This document shows, piece after piece, positions 7,896-15,303 of a stretch of DNA of 64,000 nt. Position numbers and translations under genes: made by a program. This DNA is from Rhodothermales bacterium (GTDB taxonomy: Bacteria > Bacteroidota > Rhodothermia > Rhodothermales > UBA10348), in NCBI GenBank assembly GCA_024711125.1, contig JANJTM010000025.1:295376-359375 (forward strand), given 5' to 3'. The notes below the pieces were generated by a model. That model was given only the letters and a program-made list of their open reading frames with translations, searched no databases and was not told where the DNA came from. Positions within the stretch are counted from its first letter, which is position 1. Each line of letters opens with the position of its first letter.

Positions 7896-9616
7896 CCCGA
7901 TTCCTGCTCTTCGTCGCACTCGCGGCAGGTCTCGTCCCCTCGGTGCGTGCCCAGGACGACCCGGTGCTCCCCGATCTCGCGCCTCGCGAGATCGAGATCA
8001 CCGGGGAACTGGCGATCCGGTTTCCGTCGCTGCGGCGCCAACCCCTGCTCGGATTCAATCCGCCCCCCCGCATTCCCGACGTCCCGCAGGGTCGCCGTCC
8101 GTATGCCGAGGAGTACCTGCAGCGCCGAGCCGACCTCCCGGCCACGCCGCTCAGATCGCCGATCTCGCCCGCGGTCTCGCCGTACGCATCCGGTCCGCGC
8201 TTCGACGGTTCCGTCGAAGCCGGCGTCGGGCGGTACGCGCAGCGCTACGTCGAACTGGACCTGGCCTCGGGATCCCGGTCGCGGTCCCTGTGGAGGATCC
8301 AGGCCGATTACGAAGGACGCAGCGGTTTCGTGCCGCAGGACGCGGTGGACGGACGGTCGTCGGCGTACGATCTCGGTCGCATCGGCGCCCGCTTCGAAAC
8401 GCCCGTCGCGTCGTGGCGAATCGGCGCCGCGGTCGACGGCGCGCTCCAGCGGTACGCACTGTACGCCGCCGAACCGGGTCCCACGGTTGCGCCCAACGCC
8501 GCTCCCGACAGGGACGGACGCTTCGGCAGCGCGACCGCGTGGAGCGAGCGTCACGGTACCGACTGGCGGCTGCGACTTGGCGCAACCCTGTCCGCGTCCC
8601 GGGTGAATACCGACGTCTTCGACGAGACCGTGCGCCTGGATCCCCGGACCGAACGCACCGACGCATCCGGACGCTTCGACCTGCGCCTGGAGACCGGGGC
8701 CGTCGACCGCGGGCTGTCCCTGTCGGGGCAATACGAGGGCGTCGGCCTGGACGGATCCGGTCCCGTCGCCTCCGGATGGCAGACGGGGGCCGGCACGCGG
8801 TTTCCCCTCGGTTCGACCGTCCGGGTCACAGCCGGGTTGGCCGCACTAGGAATGTCCGCCGGCCGCGAGGCCACGGGCTCCGGCGATCGGTCCCTGGTGT
8901 GGATCGCGCCCGATTTCCGCATCGAAACCACTCGGCCGTCCGGGCTGCGGCTGTCCGCCGAGAATCGTCCTTCCGTCGTGTCGGCCCGGCTCGACGCGCT
9001 GTACCGCGCAAATCCGTTTGCCGTGGATTCGCCGTGGATCGAGGCCGAACTACGGCCGATCGACGCCGCCGTCCGTGGGGAAGCGTCCCTTGGACGGCTG
9101 GAACTCTCGGCCGCCGGGCGATGGAACCATTCGCCGAACCGGCGCTACTTCCTGCACACGGCCGAGCATTTCTCCGGGTACGTCCGCGGACTCTCCGAGG
9201 TGCGCCACGGACGGGTTCGCGAGCTGGGCGTCGATCTCGACGCGGGCGCGTACCTGGGGGCCGGAATCCGGATCCGCATGGGAGCCACCGTACGCTCGGC
9301 CCGGCTGACGGGGTTCGACATCGACGTACCCCACGTGGCCCCGTGGTCGATCCGGGCGCTCGCCTCGGCCGGCTTCGACGGGCGGCGTGGCCTGGTGCAG
9401 CTCGTCGGACGCGTGGAAGGACCCCGAACGATCGACCTCGAGGGATCGCGATCGCTGGACCCGTACGCAGACGTGGACCTTTCTGCGAGCTACCGGGTGG
9501 CACCCGCGGCCACGGCGGTCGTACGACTTCAGAACCTGGCAGGAAACAGGCCCGAGTGGTACGGTTACGTGCGTCCCTCGCCCGTCTTCACGGCCGGTCT
9601 GCGGTGGCAGTTCTGA
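7892..9616 (+). CDS. outer-membrane beta-barrel protein, TonB-receptor-like barrel without plug
   Basis: A 574-residue protein with signal peptide (cleavage after VRA, residue 20). The bulk consists of alternating amphipathic strands (for example WRIQADYEGRSGFV, RLELSAAGRWNHSP, VRLQNLAGNRPEWYGYV) and ends in LRWQF, the aromatic C-terminus recognised by the BAM machine. The last about 80 residues read like the end of a TonB-dependent receptor barrel, but I see no N-terminal plug domain or carboxypeptidase-like domain. Translation is coupled to the preceding TPR gene (ATGA). It may be the barrel partner of that TPR protein. Substrate unknown. Confidence 0.75.
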   Translation: MTRFLLFVALAAGLVPSVRAQDDPVLPDLAPREIEITGELAIRFPSLRRQPLLGFNPPPRIPDVPQGRRPYAEEYLQRRADLPATPLRSPISPAVSPYASGPRFDGSVEAGVGRYAQRYVELDLASGSRSRSLWRIQADYEGRSGFVPQDAVDGRSSAYDLGRIGARFETPVASWRIGAAVDGALQRYALYAAEPGPTVAPNAAPDRDGRFGSATAWSERHGTDWRLRLGATLSASRVNTDVFDETVRLDPRTERTDASGRFDLRLETGAVDRGLSLSGQYEGVGLDGSGPVASGWQTGAGTRFPLGSTVRVTAGLAALGMSAGREATGSGDRSLVWIAPDFRIETTRPSGLRLSAENRPSVVSARLDALYRANPFAVDSPWIEAELRPIDAAVRGEASLGRLELSAAGRWNHSPNRRYFLHTAEHFSGYVRGLSEVRHGRVRELGVDLDAGAYLGAGIRIRMGATVRSARLTGFDIDVPHVAPWSIRALASAGFDGRRGLVQLVGRVEGPRTIDLEGSRSLDPYADVDLSASYRVAPAATAVVRLQNLAGNRPEWYGYVRPSPVFTAGLRWQF

Positions 9617-9631
9617 GCCCGGGCCGCTGCG

Positions 9632-9639
9632 TATCTTGA
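9632..9639 (+). promoter_or_regulatory. putative -7 box (TATCTTGA) for the HU-SPOR gene
   Basis: TATCTTGA lies 26 bp before ATG 9665 in the 48-bp gap after the barrel gene and matches the box before the TPR gene. This suggests the HU-SPOR-exbB-exbD group can be transcribed separately. No TTG element is seen at the expected distance. Confidence 0.4.
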
Positions 9640-9664
9640 CCCGATCGACCTGCCGGTGCTTGCC

Positions 9665-10780
9665 ATGACCCCGAACGATTTCCTGCGCGTCCTGATCGAC
9701 GTCGTGGTCGAAAGCCTTCAGGTAGGGCGACCGGTGGCCTTGCCGGGCATCGGCCGATTCCTTCGCACCGGGGATCCGGAACTGCCGGTGCGATTCGAAT
9801 CGACCGCATCCGCCGAAGACGAGCCGGCCGTGGCGTCGCTCGTCGGGCTGGTCTCCGACCGGACCGGACACGACCCGGCCGCGGTGCGCGCCGGTCTCGA
9901 ACGGTTCTCCGCGTCGGTGCGTACCGCGTTGGAACGGGGCGACGTGCCGCTTCCCGGTCTCGGCACCTTGCGCGCGGGAACGGACCGAATTCCTGGTTTC
10001 GACCCCGATCCGGCCCTGGCCGAAGCCGTTAACTGGGACGTCGCGCCGGTCACGACCGATTCCCCGTCGGCGCGGCCGGTCGAGTCCGATCCCGGGGAGG
10101 CCGTCATCGACCGGGTTCTCGACGAATCGAACCTTCCGCCGCTGGCATCTCCGGGCCCGGGCAGGACGCCGCGGGACCCTCGGCGACCCCGTCCCCGTCC
10201 TGCGGCCGGATCGACCCGATTCGTCGCCGGGCTCCTCCTCCTCGCGGCGGTCGTCACGGTCACCGTCGTGGTGCTGCGCGACCGGATCCCCTCGAGGGAG
10301 CCGGCGCCCCCGCCTTCCGGGCTTTCGGACGCCTCGCGCGGCGCAGAGGAGGGCGCGGATGCCGCGGCGGCCGTTCCGGATTCGACGGAACTCGGCGCGG
10401 ACTCCCTCGGCGCGGCAGCCGTCGCGGCGCGTCCCACGGTGGCCGATCTTCCCGTCGCCACCGAGCCGGCGCCTCCTCCCGCCTCCCGCCCCGACACCCG
10501 ACCCGCCCCGCAGCCCTCGACGGGCGACTTCGACACGTCGGCCGCCGGATTCACCCTGATCACCGCATCCACTACCCGTGCTGCCGACGCTTCGGCCGAA
10601 GCGGCGATCGTCTCGGGCCTGGGACATCCGGTGGCCGTCCTGGCGTACGCCGAGGGTGGACGTACCCGCTACCGGGTGGGTGTCGGTCGATTCCCGACCA
10701 TCCGCGCGGCCGACTCCGTACGCACTGCACTATCCGACCGGCTCCCCGCCGAAACGTGGGTCCGGCGCATCCGTCCCTGA
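9665..10780 (+). CDS. double-HU-domain, single-pass membrane protein with C-terminal SPOR domain
   Basis: The 371-residue protein has two HU/CCDC81-like units (residues about 3-45 with ALPGIGRF, and 70-105 with PLPGLGTL), a disordered linker, one transmembrane helix (about 186-204, FVAGLLLLAAVVTVTVVVL) and a Pro/Ala-rich periplasmic stretch. A SPOR domain (about 300-371, VAVLAYAEGGRTRYRVGVG) ends the protein. HU-SPOR proteins of this design are known in Bacteroidota and are proposed to link the nucleoid or cytoplasm to denuded peptidoglycan at the septum, which SPOR domains bind. ATG 9665 is used; an in-frame GTG lies three codons earlier. It is followed 19 bp later by exbB. Confidence 0.8.
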   Translation: MTPNDFLRVLIDVVVESLQVGRPVALPGIGRFLRTGDPELPVRFESTASAEDEPAVASLVGLVSDRTGHDPAAVRAGLERFSASVRTALERGDVPLPGLGTLRAGTDRIPGFDPDPALAEAVNWDVAPVTTDSPSARPVESDPGEAVIDRVLDESNLPPLASPGPGRTPRDPRRPRPRPAAGSTRFVAGLLLLAAVVTVTVVVLRDRIPSREPAPPPSGLSDASRGAEEGADAAAAVPDSTELGADSLGAAAVAARPTVADLPVATEPAPPPASRPDTRPAPQPSTGDFDTSAAGFTLITASTTRAADASAEAAIVSGLGHPVAVLAYAEGGRTRYRVGVGRFPTIRAADSVRTALSDRLPAETWVRRIRP

Positions 10781-10799
10781 ACGCTCGCTCCGTATCGGC

Positions 10800-11516
10800 A
10801 TGCCCAATACCCTGCTCTACCAGGTCGCTTCCGACTCCACGCGGCTCTTCATTCCGCCCCCGCAGGAAACCACCACGCTCGACATCCTGCTGCAGGGCGG
10901 CTGGGTCATGTGGCCGATCCTGCTCCTGTCGTTCGTGACGATCTACCTGTTCGTGGAACGGCTCCTGACGCTGAAGAAGGCCGCGTCGGATCCGGCAACG
11001 ATCATGGACCGGATCCGGGACTACGTGCGCTCGGCGAATATCGACGGCGCGCAGGCCTACTGCGAGAGCCAGGACAAGCCGATCACGAGGATCCTCGCCC
11101 ACGGGCTGGAGCGGCTGGGGCGTCCGATCGCCGAGATCCAGGACGCGGTCAATTCGGCCGGAAAGCACGAAGCGTTCGAACTCGAGCGCCGCATCGACAT
11201 GCTGGCCACGGTTGCGGGTATCGCCCCGATGCTCGGTTTCCTCGGTACCGTCACCGGCATGATCGACGCCTTCCAGCGCATCCAGAACCTGCAGGGCAAC
11301 GTCAATCCGAGCGTCCTCGCCGGCGGCATCTGGGAAGCCCTGCTCACGACCGCCGCGGGCCTGGTCGTCGGCATCGTGGCGCTCTTTTTCTACAACTTCC
11401 TGTTCCAGCGAATCCGGCGCCTCGTGAACGACATGGAGCGCTCGGCAACCGAGTTCATCGACCTGCTCCAGGCGCCGGCTCCCGCCGCGCGCCGCCGCGA
11501 CGAGTACAGCCGCTGA
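10800..11516 (+). CDS. exbB: MotA/TolQ/ExbB-family proton channel
   Basis: The 238-residue protein shows the family pattern: one N-terminal transmembrane helix (about 35-52, MWPILLLSFVTIYLFVERL), a cytoplasmic helical domain, and two C-terminal helices containing the conserved GIAPMLGFLGTVTGMI and GIWEALLTTAAGLVVGI blocks. ExbB pentamers with ExbD dimers convert proton flow into mechanical work on TonB- or TolA-like partners in the periplasm. ATG 10800 follows the SPOR gene stop by 19 bp and exbD follows 6 bp after the stop. Whether it serves TonB, Tol or gliding-type functions cannot be told from sequence. Confidence 0.9.
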   Translation: MPNTLLYQVASDSTRLFIPPPQETTTLDILLQGGWVMWPILLLSFVTIYLFVERLLTLKKAASDPATIMDRIRDYVRSANIDGAQAYCESQDKPITRILAHGLERLGRPIAEIQDAVNSAGKHEAFELERRIDMLATVAGIAPMLGFLGTVTGMIDAFQRIQNLQGNVNPSVLAGGIWEALLTTAAGLVVGIVALFFYNFLFQRIRRLVNDMERSATEFIDLLQAPAPAARRRDEYSR

Positions 11517-11522
11517 AACGCC

Positions 11523-11936
11523 ATGGCTTCGATCGACTTCTCGACCAATCGTCAGCCGCTCAGCGCGTTCAGCCTCGCCGGGCTGGCCGACATCGTACTG
11601 CTGCTCCTCATCTTCTTCCTGCTCACCTCGTCGTTCATTCCCCAGTTCGGCATCCGAGTGAACCTCCCCCAGGTGGATTCGGCGGCACCGACGGACGCCC
11701 AGTACGTCACGGTGGCCATCACGGCCGACGGCGAATACTACGTGGAACAGGAACGCGTGCCCCGGGAGCAACTCGTCACGGCCGTGAGCCGGGTCATGGG
11801 CACCCGGACTGCGCTCGTGCTCCGGGCCGACCAGGACGCATCGGTCGGCCAGTTCGCCACCGTGGCCAACGTGGCCCAGGCGCTCAACCTGAGGGTACTG
11901 ATGGCGACCGAACGACTCGATCTCAGGCCCCGCTGA
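11523..11936 (+). CDS. exbD: ExbD/TolR-family biopolymer transport protein
   Basis: The 137-residue protein has a short cytoplasmic N-terminus, a single transmembrane helix with the conserved Asp (GLADIVLLLLIFFLLTSSF, Asp at about residue 23 for proton translocation), and a periplasmic domain ending in VANVAQALNLRVLMATE. It is the partner of the ExbB 6 bp upstream. Only one exbD is present, whereas many Bacteroidota loci carry two, and no tonB, tolA or pal follows: the next gene, comM, converges and overlaps the stop by 14 bp. Confidence 0.9.
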   Translation: MASIDFSTNRQPLSAFSLAGLADIVLLLLIFFLLTSSFIPQFGIRVNLPQVDSAAPTDAQYVTVAITADGEYYVEQERVPREQLVTAVSRVMGTRTALVLRADQDASVGQFATVANVAQALNLRVLMATERLDLRPR

Positions 11937-13476
11937 CCACGGGCGCCGCGTCCGGAACGAGGCGTTCGACGGCGCGGAACTGGACGGCTTCAGCCACGTG
12001 CCTTGGCTCTATGGTCGGTGACGCGTCCAGATCGGCCACGGTCCGCGCGACGGTGCGGACCCGGGCGACGGCCCGGGCCGAAAGCCCCATCCGCTCGGCC
12101 GCCCGGAAGAGGATTCCCGCCGCGCTGCCCTCGACCGGGCACCATGCGCGGATCCCCCCGGCGTCCAGCAGGCCGTTTTCGACCGATTGACCGCGCGAGT
12201 TCCGGAATCGAGCGGCGGCGGCGACGCGGTCCGCCACGATTCGTGACGGCTCCCCTCCGCCGCGCTCCCAGTCGCCGACGCGAACGGGCGCGACGTGCAC
12301 GTGGAGATGGATGCGGTCCAGCAACGGGCCCGAGAGCCGGGCAAGGTACCGTCGCACCTGGCCCGGATCGCACGAGCAGACATCGCCCGGAAGCCCGAGC
12401 CTACCGCACGGACACGGATTCATGCCGGCAACGAGCATGACGCGGGCCGGCCATCGTAGCCGGTAGCGCGATCGAGAGATGACGAGCGAGCCGTCCTCGA
12501 GCGGCTCCCGGAGAGCCTCCAGCGCATCACGGGAGAATTCCGGCAATTCGTCGAGGAACAGCACACCGTGGTGCGCGAGCGACAGTTCGCCCGGTCGCGG
12601 AGGGTCGCCACCGCCCACGAGACCGGCCCTGGACACCGAATGGTGCGGCGATCGGAAGGGCCGGATCCGTACGAGTCCCTGTCCCTCGGGGACCAGGCCC
12701 GCCACCGACTGGATGCGGGTGACCTCGAGCGCTTCTTCTCCCGCCAGCGGCGTCATCACCGACGGCAGACGTCGCGCCAGCATGGTCTTCCCGGAACCCG
12801 GCGGCCCGAAGAACAGCACGTTGTGACGTCCCGCGGCCGCGATCTCGAGCGCACGGCGCGCATCGGCCTGGCCGACGACGTCCTCGAGGTCGGGCGCCTC
12901 GACGGGTGCCGACTCGCGCGCAGGTCGCCAGGTCTCCCCGGCCGATTCCCCCCGGAGTACGGCGATTGCCGTCGAGAGCGAATCGACCGCAAATACCTGC
13001 ACGGTACCGGGCAACGAGGCTTCGGCCGCGTTGGCGAGCGGCACCACGACCGACCGGATTCCGCATTCGGAAGCCGCGGCCACGAGGGCCAGGGTTCCCC
13101 TTACGGGCCGCACGCGCCCGTCGAGCGCCAACTCTCCCACGAGCAGCGCACGGGCGACCAGGCCGTCCCGGGGTATGACTCCCTCGGCGGCCATGAGCGC
13201 CGCGGCCAGCGGGAGATCGAAGGCGGCGCCGTCCTTCCGAACGTCGGCGGGAGCCATGTTTATCGTCACCGCTCCTCGCGGCACGGGGAGTCCTGCCGCC
13301 CGCAGCGCCGAGAGGACGCGGTCCCGGCTCTCGCGCACGCTGGCCTGGGGCAGGCCCACCATCGTGTACGAAGGCAGCCCCGGGCGCACGTGGGCCTCCA
13401 GTTCTATGCGGATCGCGTCGATGCCGAGCGTAGTGGCGCTGAACACGCGGCCCAGACCATGGTCCTGTTCCTTCAT
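11923..13476 (-). CDS. comM: YifB/ComM-family AAA ATPase (Mg-chelatase-like)
   Basis: The 517-residue product has an N-terminal Lon-protease-like substrate fold (residues 1-170, VGLPQASVRESRDRV, NMAPADVRKDGAAFDLP), a Walker A GPPGSGKT (224-231), Walker B in HHGVLFLDELPEF, and a Cys-rich insert CPCGRLG.PGDVCSC typical of YifB. ComM is a helicase that drives branch migration during natural transformation, but many family members occur in species not known to transform. ATG 13476 gives the family's N-terminus; the longer upstream frame is not conserved-looking. The gene is convergent with exbD (14-bp overlap) and divergent from nadK. Confidence 0.9.
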   Translation of the reverse strand: MKEQDHGLGRVFSATTLGIDAIRIELEAHVRPGLPSYTMVGLPQASVRESRDRVLSALRAAGLPVPRGAVTINMAPADVRKDGAAFDLPLAAALMAAEGVIPRDGLVARALLVGELALDGRVRPVRGTLALVAAASECGIRSVVVPLANAAEASLPGTVQVFAVDSLSTAIAVLRGESAGETWRPARESAPVEAPDLEDVVGQADARRALEIAAAGRHNVLFFGPPGSGKTMLARRLPSVMTPLAGEEALEVTRIQSVAGLVPEGQGLVRIRPFRSPHHSVSRAGLVGGGDPPRPGELSLAHHGVLFLDELPEFSRDALEALREPLEDGSLVISRSRYRLRWPARVMLVAGMNPCPCGRLGLPGDVCSCDPGQVRRYLARLSGPLLDRIHLHVHVAPVRVGDWERGGGEPSRIVADRVAAAARFRNSRGQSVENGLLDAGGIRAWCPVEGSAAGILFRAAERMGLSARAVARVRTVARTVADLDASPTIEPRHVAEAVQFRAVERLVPDAAPVVSGA

Positions 13477-13525
13477 GGGCGATTGTGGGATTGCACGCAT
13501 GACTCGGCGGGGACCTCCGCATAAC

Positions 13526-13557
13526 CTGCCGAGACCGCCGGGTCTGCCGTACCTTGC
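13526..13557 (+). promoter_or_regulatory. putative promoter of nadK (CTG-N21-TACCTTGC)
   Basis: TACCTTGC (13550-13557) ends 20 bp before the nadK ATG. A CTG at 13526-13528 sits exactly 21 bp upstream, the same spacing as the TTG elements of the tRNA promoters in this window. The -33 match is imperfect. Confidence 0.45.
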
Positions 13558-13577
13558 GCACGCAGCCACGAAAGACC

Positions 13578-14453
13578 ATGGTTTTCGGTGTAACGGGAAA
13601 CATCGGCAAGGAATCGCTCTGGGATCCGGTCGTCGGCCTGATCGGCCACTTCCGGGCGAGCGGACAGCCGTTCCGGCTTCACGCCGACGTCGCCGCCGGA
13701 CTCGTCGAACGGGGCGTCCTGTCGGCCGAAGAGGCGTTGGAAAAGGCACCCGGCCCCCTCGCCGACGGCTGCGACCTCGTCCTGTCCTTCGGCGGTGACG
13801 GCACGCTGCTCAATACAGCGGCCGAGATCGGGGACCGCGGAACGCCCATCCTGGGGGTCAACGTCGGGCGCCTCGGATTCCTCGCCCACATCGAGGTGGC
13901 CCAGCTGGCCGGCGCCATTCCGCGCATAGCGGCCGGATACTACGTCATCGAACCGCGCATGGTGCTCGACGCCGAAGCGCAGGGGGTCGACCTGCCCCGC
14001 CGCTGGGCGTTGAACGAGGTGGTCATCCAGCGGGAGGGCGAAGCGAGCCTCATCGCGATCGAGGTCACCGTGGACGGAACCGTCGTCAATACCTACTGGG
14101 CCGACGGACTCATCATCGCCACTCCCACGGGCTCGACGGCCTACTCCCTCGCGGTCGGCGGCCCGATCGTGTACCCGGGCAGCGGCACGATCCTCCTGAC
14201 GCCGATCGCGCCGCATACCCTGACCGTTCGGCCGATGGTGCTGCCCGACCGGGTGCGCATCGAGGCCCGCGTGGTGGACCACGACGGACCGTTCGTCATC
14301 ACGGTCGACGGACGATCCGCCCGCCTCGAGCGGAACGGGACGACGCTCTCCATCCGAAAGGCGCACCACACGGTGAATATCGTACGCCTGCCTGAGCAGG
14401 ACTTTTTCAGCACGCTGCGCGCCAAACTCATGTGGGGCGCTCGGAAGAGTTGA
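13578..14453 (+). CDS. nadK: NAD kinase
   Basis: The 291-residue protein contains the GGDGT motif (72-76, catalytic Asp74), the NE motif in ALNEVVIQRE, TPTGSTAYSLAVGGPIV and DGRSARL of the NAD kinase family. It phosphorylates NAD to NADP in the cytoplasm. The start ATG at 13578 begins MVFGVTGNIGK, a normal N-terminal beta strand; an in-frame TTG eight codons earlier is less likely. It is divergent from comM and is followed by the tRNA-Phe gene after 91 bp, with its own promoter between. Confidence 0.93.
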   Translation: MVFGVTGNIGKESLWDPVVGLIGHFRASGQPFRLHADVAAGLVERGVLSAEEALEKAPGPLADGCDLVLSFGGDGTLLNTAAEIGDRGTPILGVNVGRLGFLAHIEVAQLAGAIPRIAAGYYVIEPRMVLDAEAQGVDLPRRWALNEVVIQREGEASLIAIEVTVDGTVVNTYWADGLIIATPTGSTAYSLAVGGPIVYPGSGTILLTPIAPHTLTVRPMVLPDRVRIEARVVDHDGPFVITVDGRSARLERNGTTLSIRKAHHTVNIVRLPEQDFFSTLRAKLMWGARKS

Positions 14454-14504
14454 TCCGACGGGACCTCCCGCATCCCGTTACCGGCGCGCGGGTCGGCCGG
14501 AAGG

Positions 14505-14536
14505 TTGACCCACCCGGCAACGAGCGCGTATATTTC
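14505..14536 (+). promoter_or_regulatory. promoter of tRNA-Phe (TTG-N21-TATATTTC)
   Basis: TTG at 14505-14507 and TATATTTC at 14529-14536 are separated by 21 bp and end eight bp before the mature tRNA 5' end. The element matches the Bacteroidota-type -33/-7 promoter and is nearly the same as that of tRNA-Asp. Confidence 0.75.
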
Positions 14537-14544
14537 GGGTCTTC

Positions 14545-14617
14545 GGTCAGGTAGCTCAGTTGGTAGAGCAATGGACTGAAAATCCATGTGTCGGGGGTTC
14601 AACTCCCTCCCTGACCA
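14545..14617 (+). tRNA. tRNA-Phe (anticodon GAA)
   Basis: The 73-nt cloverleaf has acceptor stem GGTCAGG/CCTGACC, D arm GCTCAGTTGGTAGAGC, anticodon loop CTGAAAA with anticodon GAA, T loop TTCAACT and discriminator A. CCA is not encoded (CGA follows). A strong terminator follows directly and a TTG-N21-TATATTTC promoter precedes, so the tRNA is a single-gene unit. Confidence 0.97.
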
Positions 14618-14620
14618 CGA

Positions 14621-14658
14621 AACCCCGCCGGGCCTCCGCCCGGTGGGGTTCTTCGTTT
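14621..14658 (+). terminator. rho-independent terminator after tRNA-Phe
   Basis: The stem pairs AACCCC (14621) and CCGGGC with GCCCGG and GGGGTT (to 14650) around a CTCC loop, followed by CTTCGTTTCT. It begins four bases after the tRNA 3' end. Confidence 0.85.
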
Positions 14659-14724
14659 CTCCCGGGCGCTGCCCCCTCCGCCCCGGGCGCGAAACGATTT
14701 TCACTTTCGGCGAAAGACAAACCG

Positions 14725-14756
14725 TTGCCGACCCCGATCGCCCCGCCGTATATTTG
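14725..14756 (+). promoter_or_regulatory. promoter of tRNA-Asp (TTG-N21-TATATTTG)
   Basis: TTG at 14725-14727, 21 bp, then TATATTTG at 14749-14756, a perfect match to the TA..TTTG -7 consensus. It lies 18 bp before the tRNA 5' end. Spacing is identical to the tRNA-Phe promoter. Confidence 0.8.
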
Positions 14757-14774
14757 CTGGCCTGAACGATACCC

Positions 14775-14848
14775 GGTCCGGTAGTTCAGTTGGTTAGAAT
14801 GCCGCCCTGTCACGGCGGAGGTCGCGAGTTCGAGTCTCGTCCGGACCG
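14775..14848 (+). tRNA. tRNA-Asp (anticodon GTC)
   Basis: The 74-nt cloverleaf has acceptor GGTCCGG/CCGGACC, D arm GTTCAGTTGGTTAGAAT, anticodon loop CTGTCAC with GTC and T arm GCGAGTTCGAGTCTCGT. The discriminator is G, as expected for Asp. CCA is not encoded. It has its own promoter and a hairpin terminator immediately after. Confidence 0.97.
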
Positions 14849-14851
14849 CAG

Positions 14852-14899
14852 AGCGCCCCTGTAACTCCTGTGCAGCAGGAAATTGCAGGGGCGCTTGCT
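14852..14899 (+). terminator. hairpin terminator after tRNA-Asp, with a nested inner hairpin
   Basis: AGCGCCCCTG (14852-14861) and CAGGGGCGCT (14886-14895) form a perfect 10-bp stem; inside, TCCTG and CAGGA form a second small stem. A modest T-rich run (TTGCTCTTT) follows. The outer stem alone is strong enough to act as a terminator. Confidence 0.7.
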
Positions 14900-14990
14900 C
14901 TTTGGCGCGGAGGTTCGGGCGCCGGCGGGCGTGCAACAAGGCGATGGGGGGGCGTGGGGCGCCGACGTGGTATTTCGGCCCAAATCGCAC

Positions 14991-15146
14991 GTATTGAACC
15001 CCGAAATGGACCCAATACATCGCAAGAGGGCTCCTTTTCGATGTATTCACCCCCGAAATCGACCCAATACATCGACAAAGGGCTTCCTGTCGAGGTATTC
15101 GCCTTCCAAACCGGTCCAATACATGGAATTCGGGCCCGGTTTTCCA
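14991..15146. repeat. three tandem 52-bp units, each carrying a hairpin
   Basis: Units start at 14991, 15043 and 15095, an exact 52-bp period. Each has GTATT, a CCCGAAAT.GACC-like core (diverged in unit 3) and CAATACATSG, then an inverted repeat. Hairpin 1 pairs AATACATCG (15014) with CGATGTATT (15039-15047); hairpin 2 pairs AATACATCGAC (15066) with GTCGAGGTATT (15089-15099), one mismatch; hairpin 3 is shorter (TGGAA/TTCCA, 15124-15146). Loops 1 and 2 share AGGGCT. The rest of the 455-bp gap 14849-15303 holds the tRNA-Asp terminator and no credible gene. Confidence 0.8.
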
Positions 15147-15250
15147 CGGCCTGACCCTCCGGGACAGCCTCCGGGCCCGGCGCCACGATCGCAGGGGAGC
15201 TGGTTGCCGAGGTTTCCCGATTGCGCGCGCGAAATCGCCCTCCGCCCGGG

Positions 15251-15281
15251 TTGCCGCATTCGGTCGCGAATCCTACCATCG
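15251..15281 (+). promoter_or_regulatory. weak putative promoter of the Gfo/Idh/MocA gene
   Basis: TTG at 15251-15253, 20 bp, then TACCATCG at 15274-15281, 22 bp before ATG 15304. The -7 box is a poor match, so this is tentative. Confidence 0.3.
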
Positions 15282-15303
15282 GGAGAACCAATTCGCGAGC
15301 CGA

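Noticed and set aside
9050..10627. Minus-strand open frame of 525 codons opposite the barrel and HU-SPOR genes
   Set aside because: Low-complexity Arg/Gly-rich translation; both sense genes have clear signal peptide, HU and SPOR features.
14545..14848. tRNA genes as integration sites of a mobile element
   Set aside because: No integrase and no duplicated tRNA 3' end found downstream within the window.
14991..15146. CRISPR array or integron attC sites
   Set aside because: Only three adjacent units without unique spacers, no cas or integrase genes, and no attC-type RYYYAAC/GTTRRRY ends.
14849..15303. Small ORFs in the gap after tRNA-Asp, some with repeated MYW-containing peptides
   Set aside because: They run through tRNA sequence and the 52-bp repeat, and differ in every frame; the repeat period of 52 is not a multiple of three.
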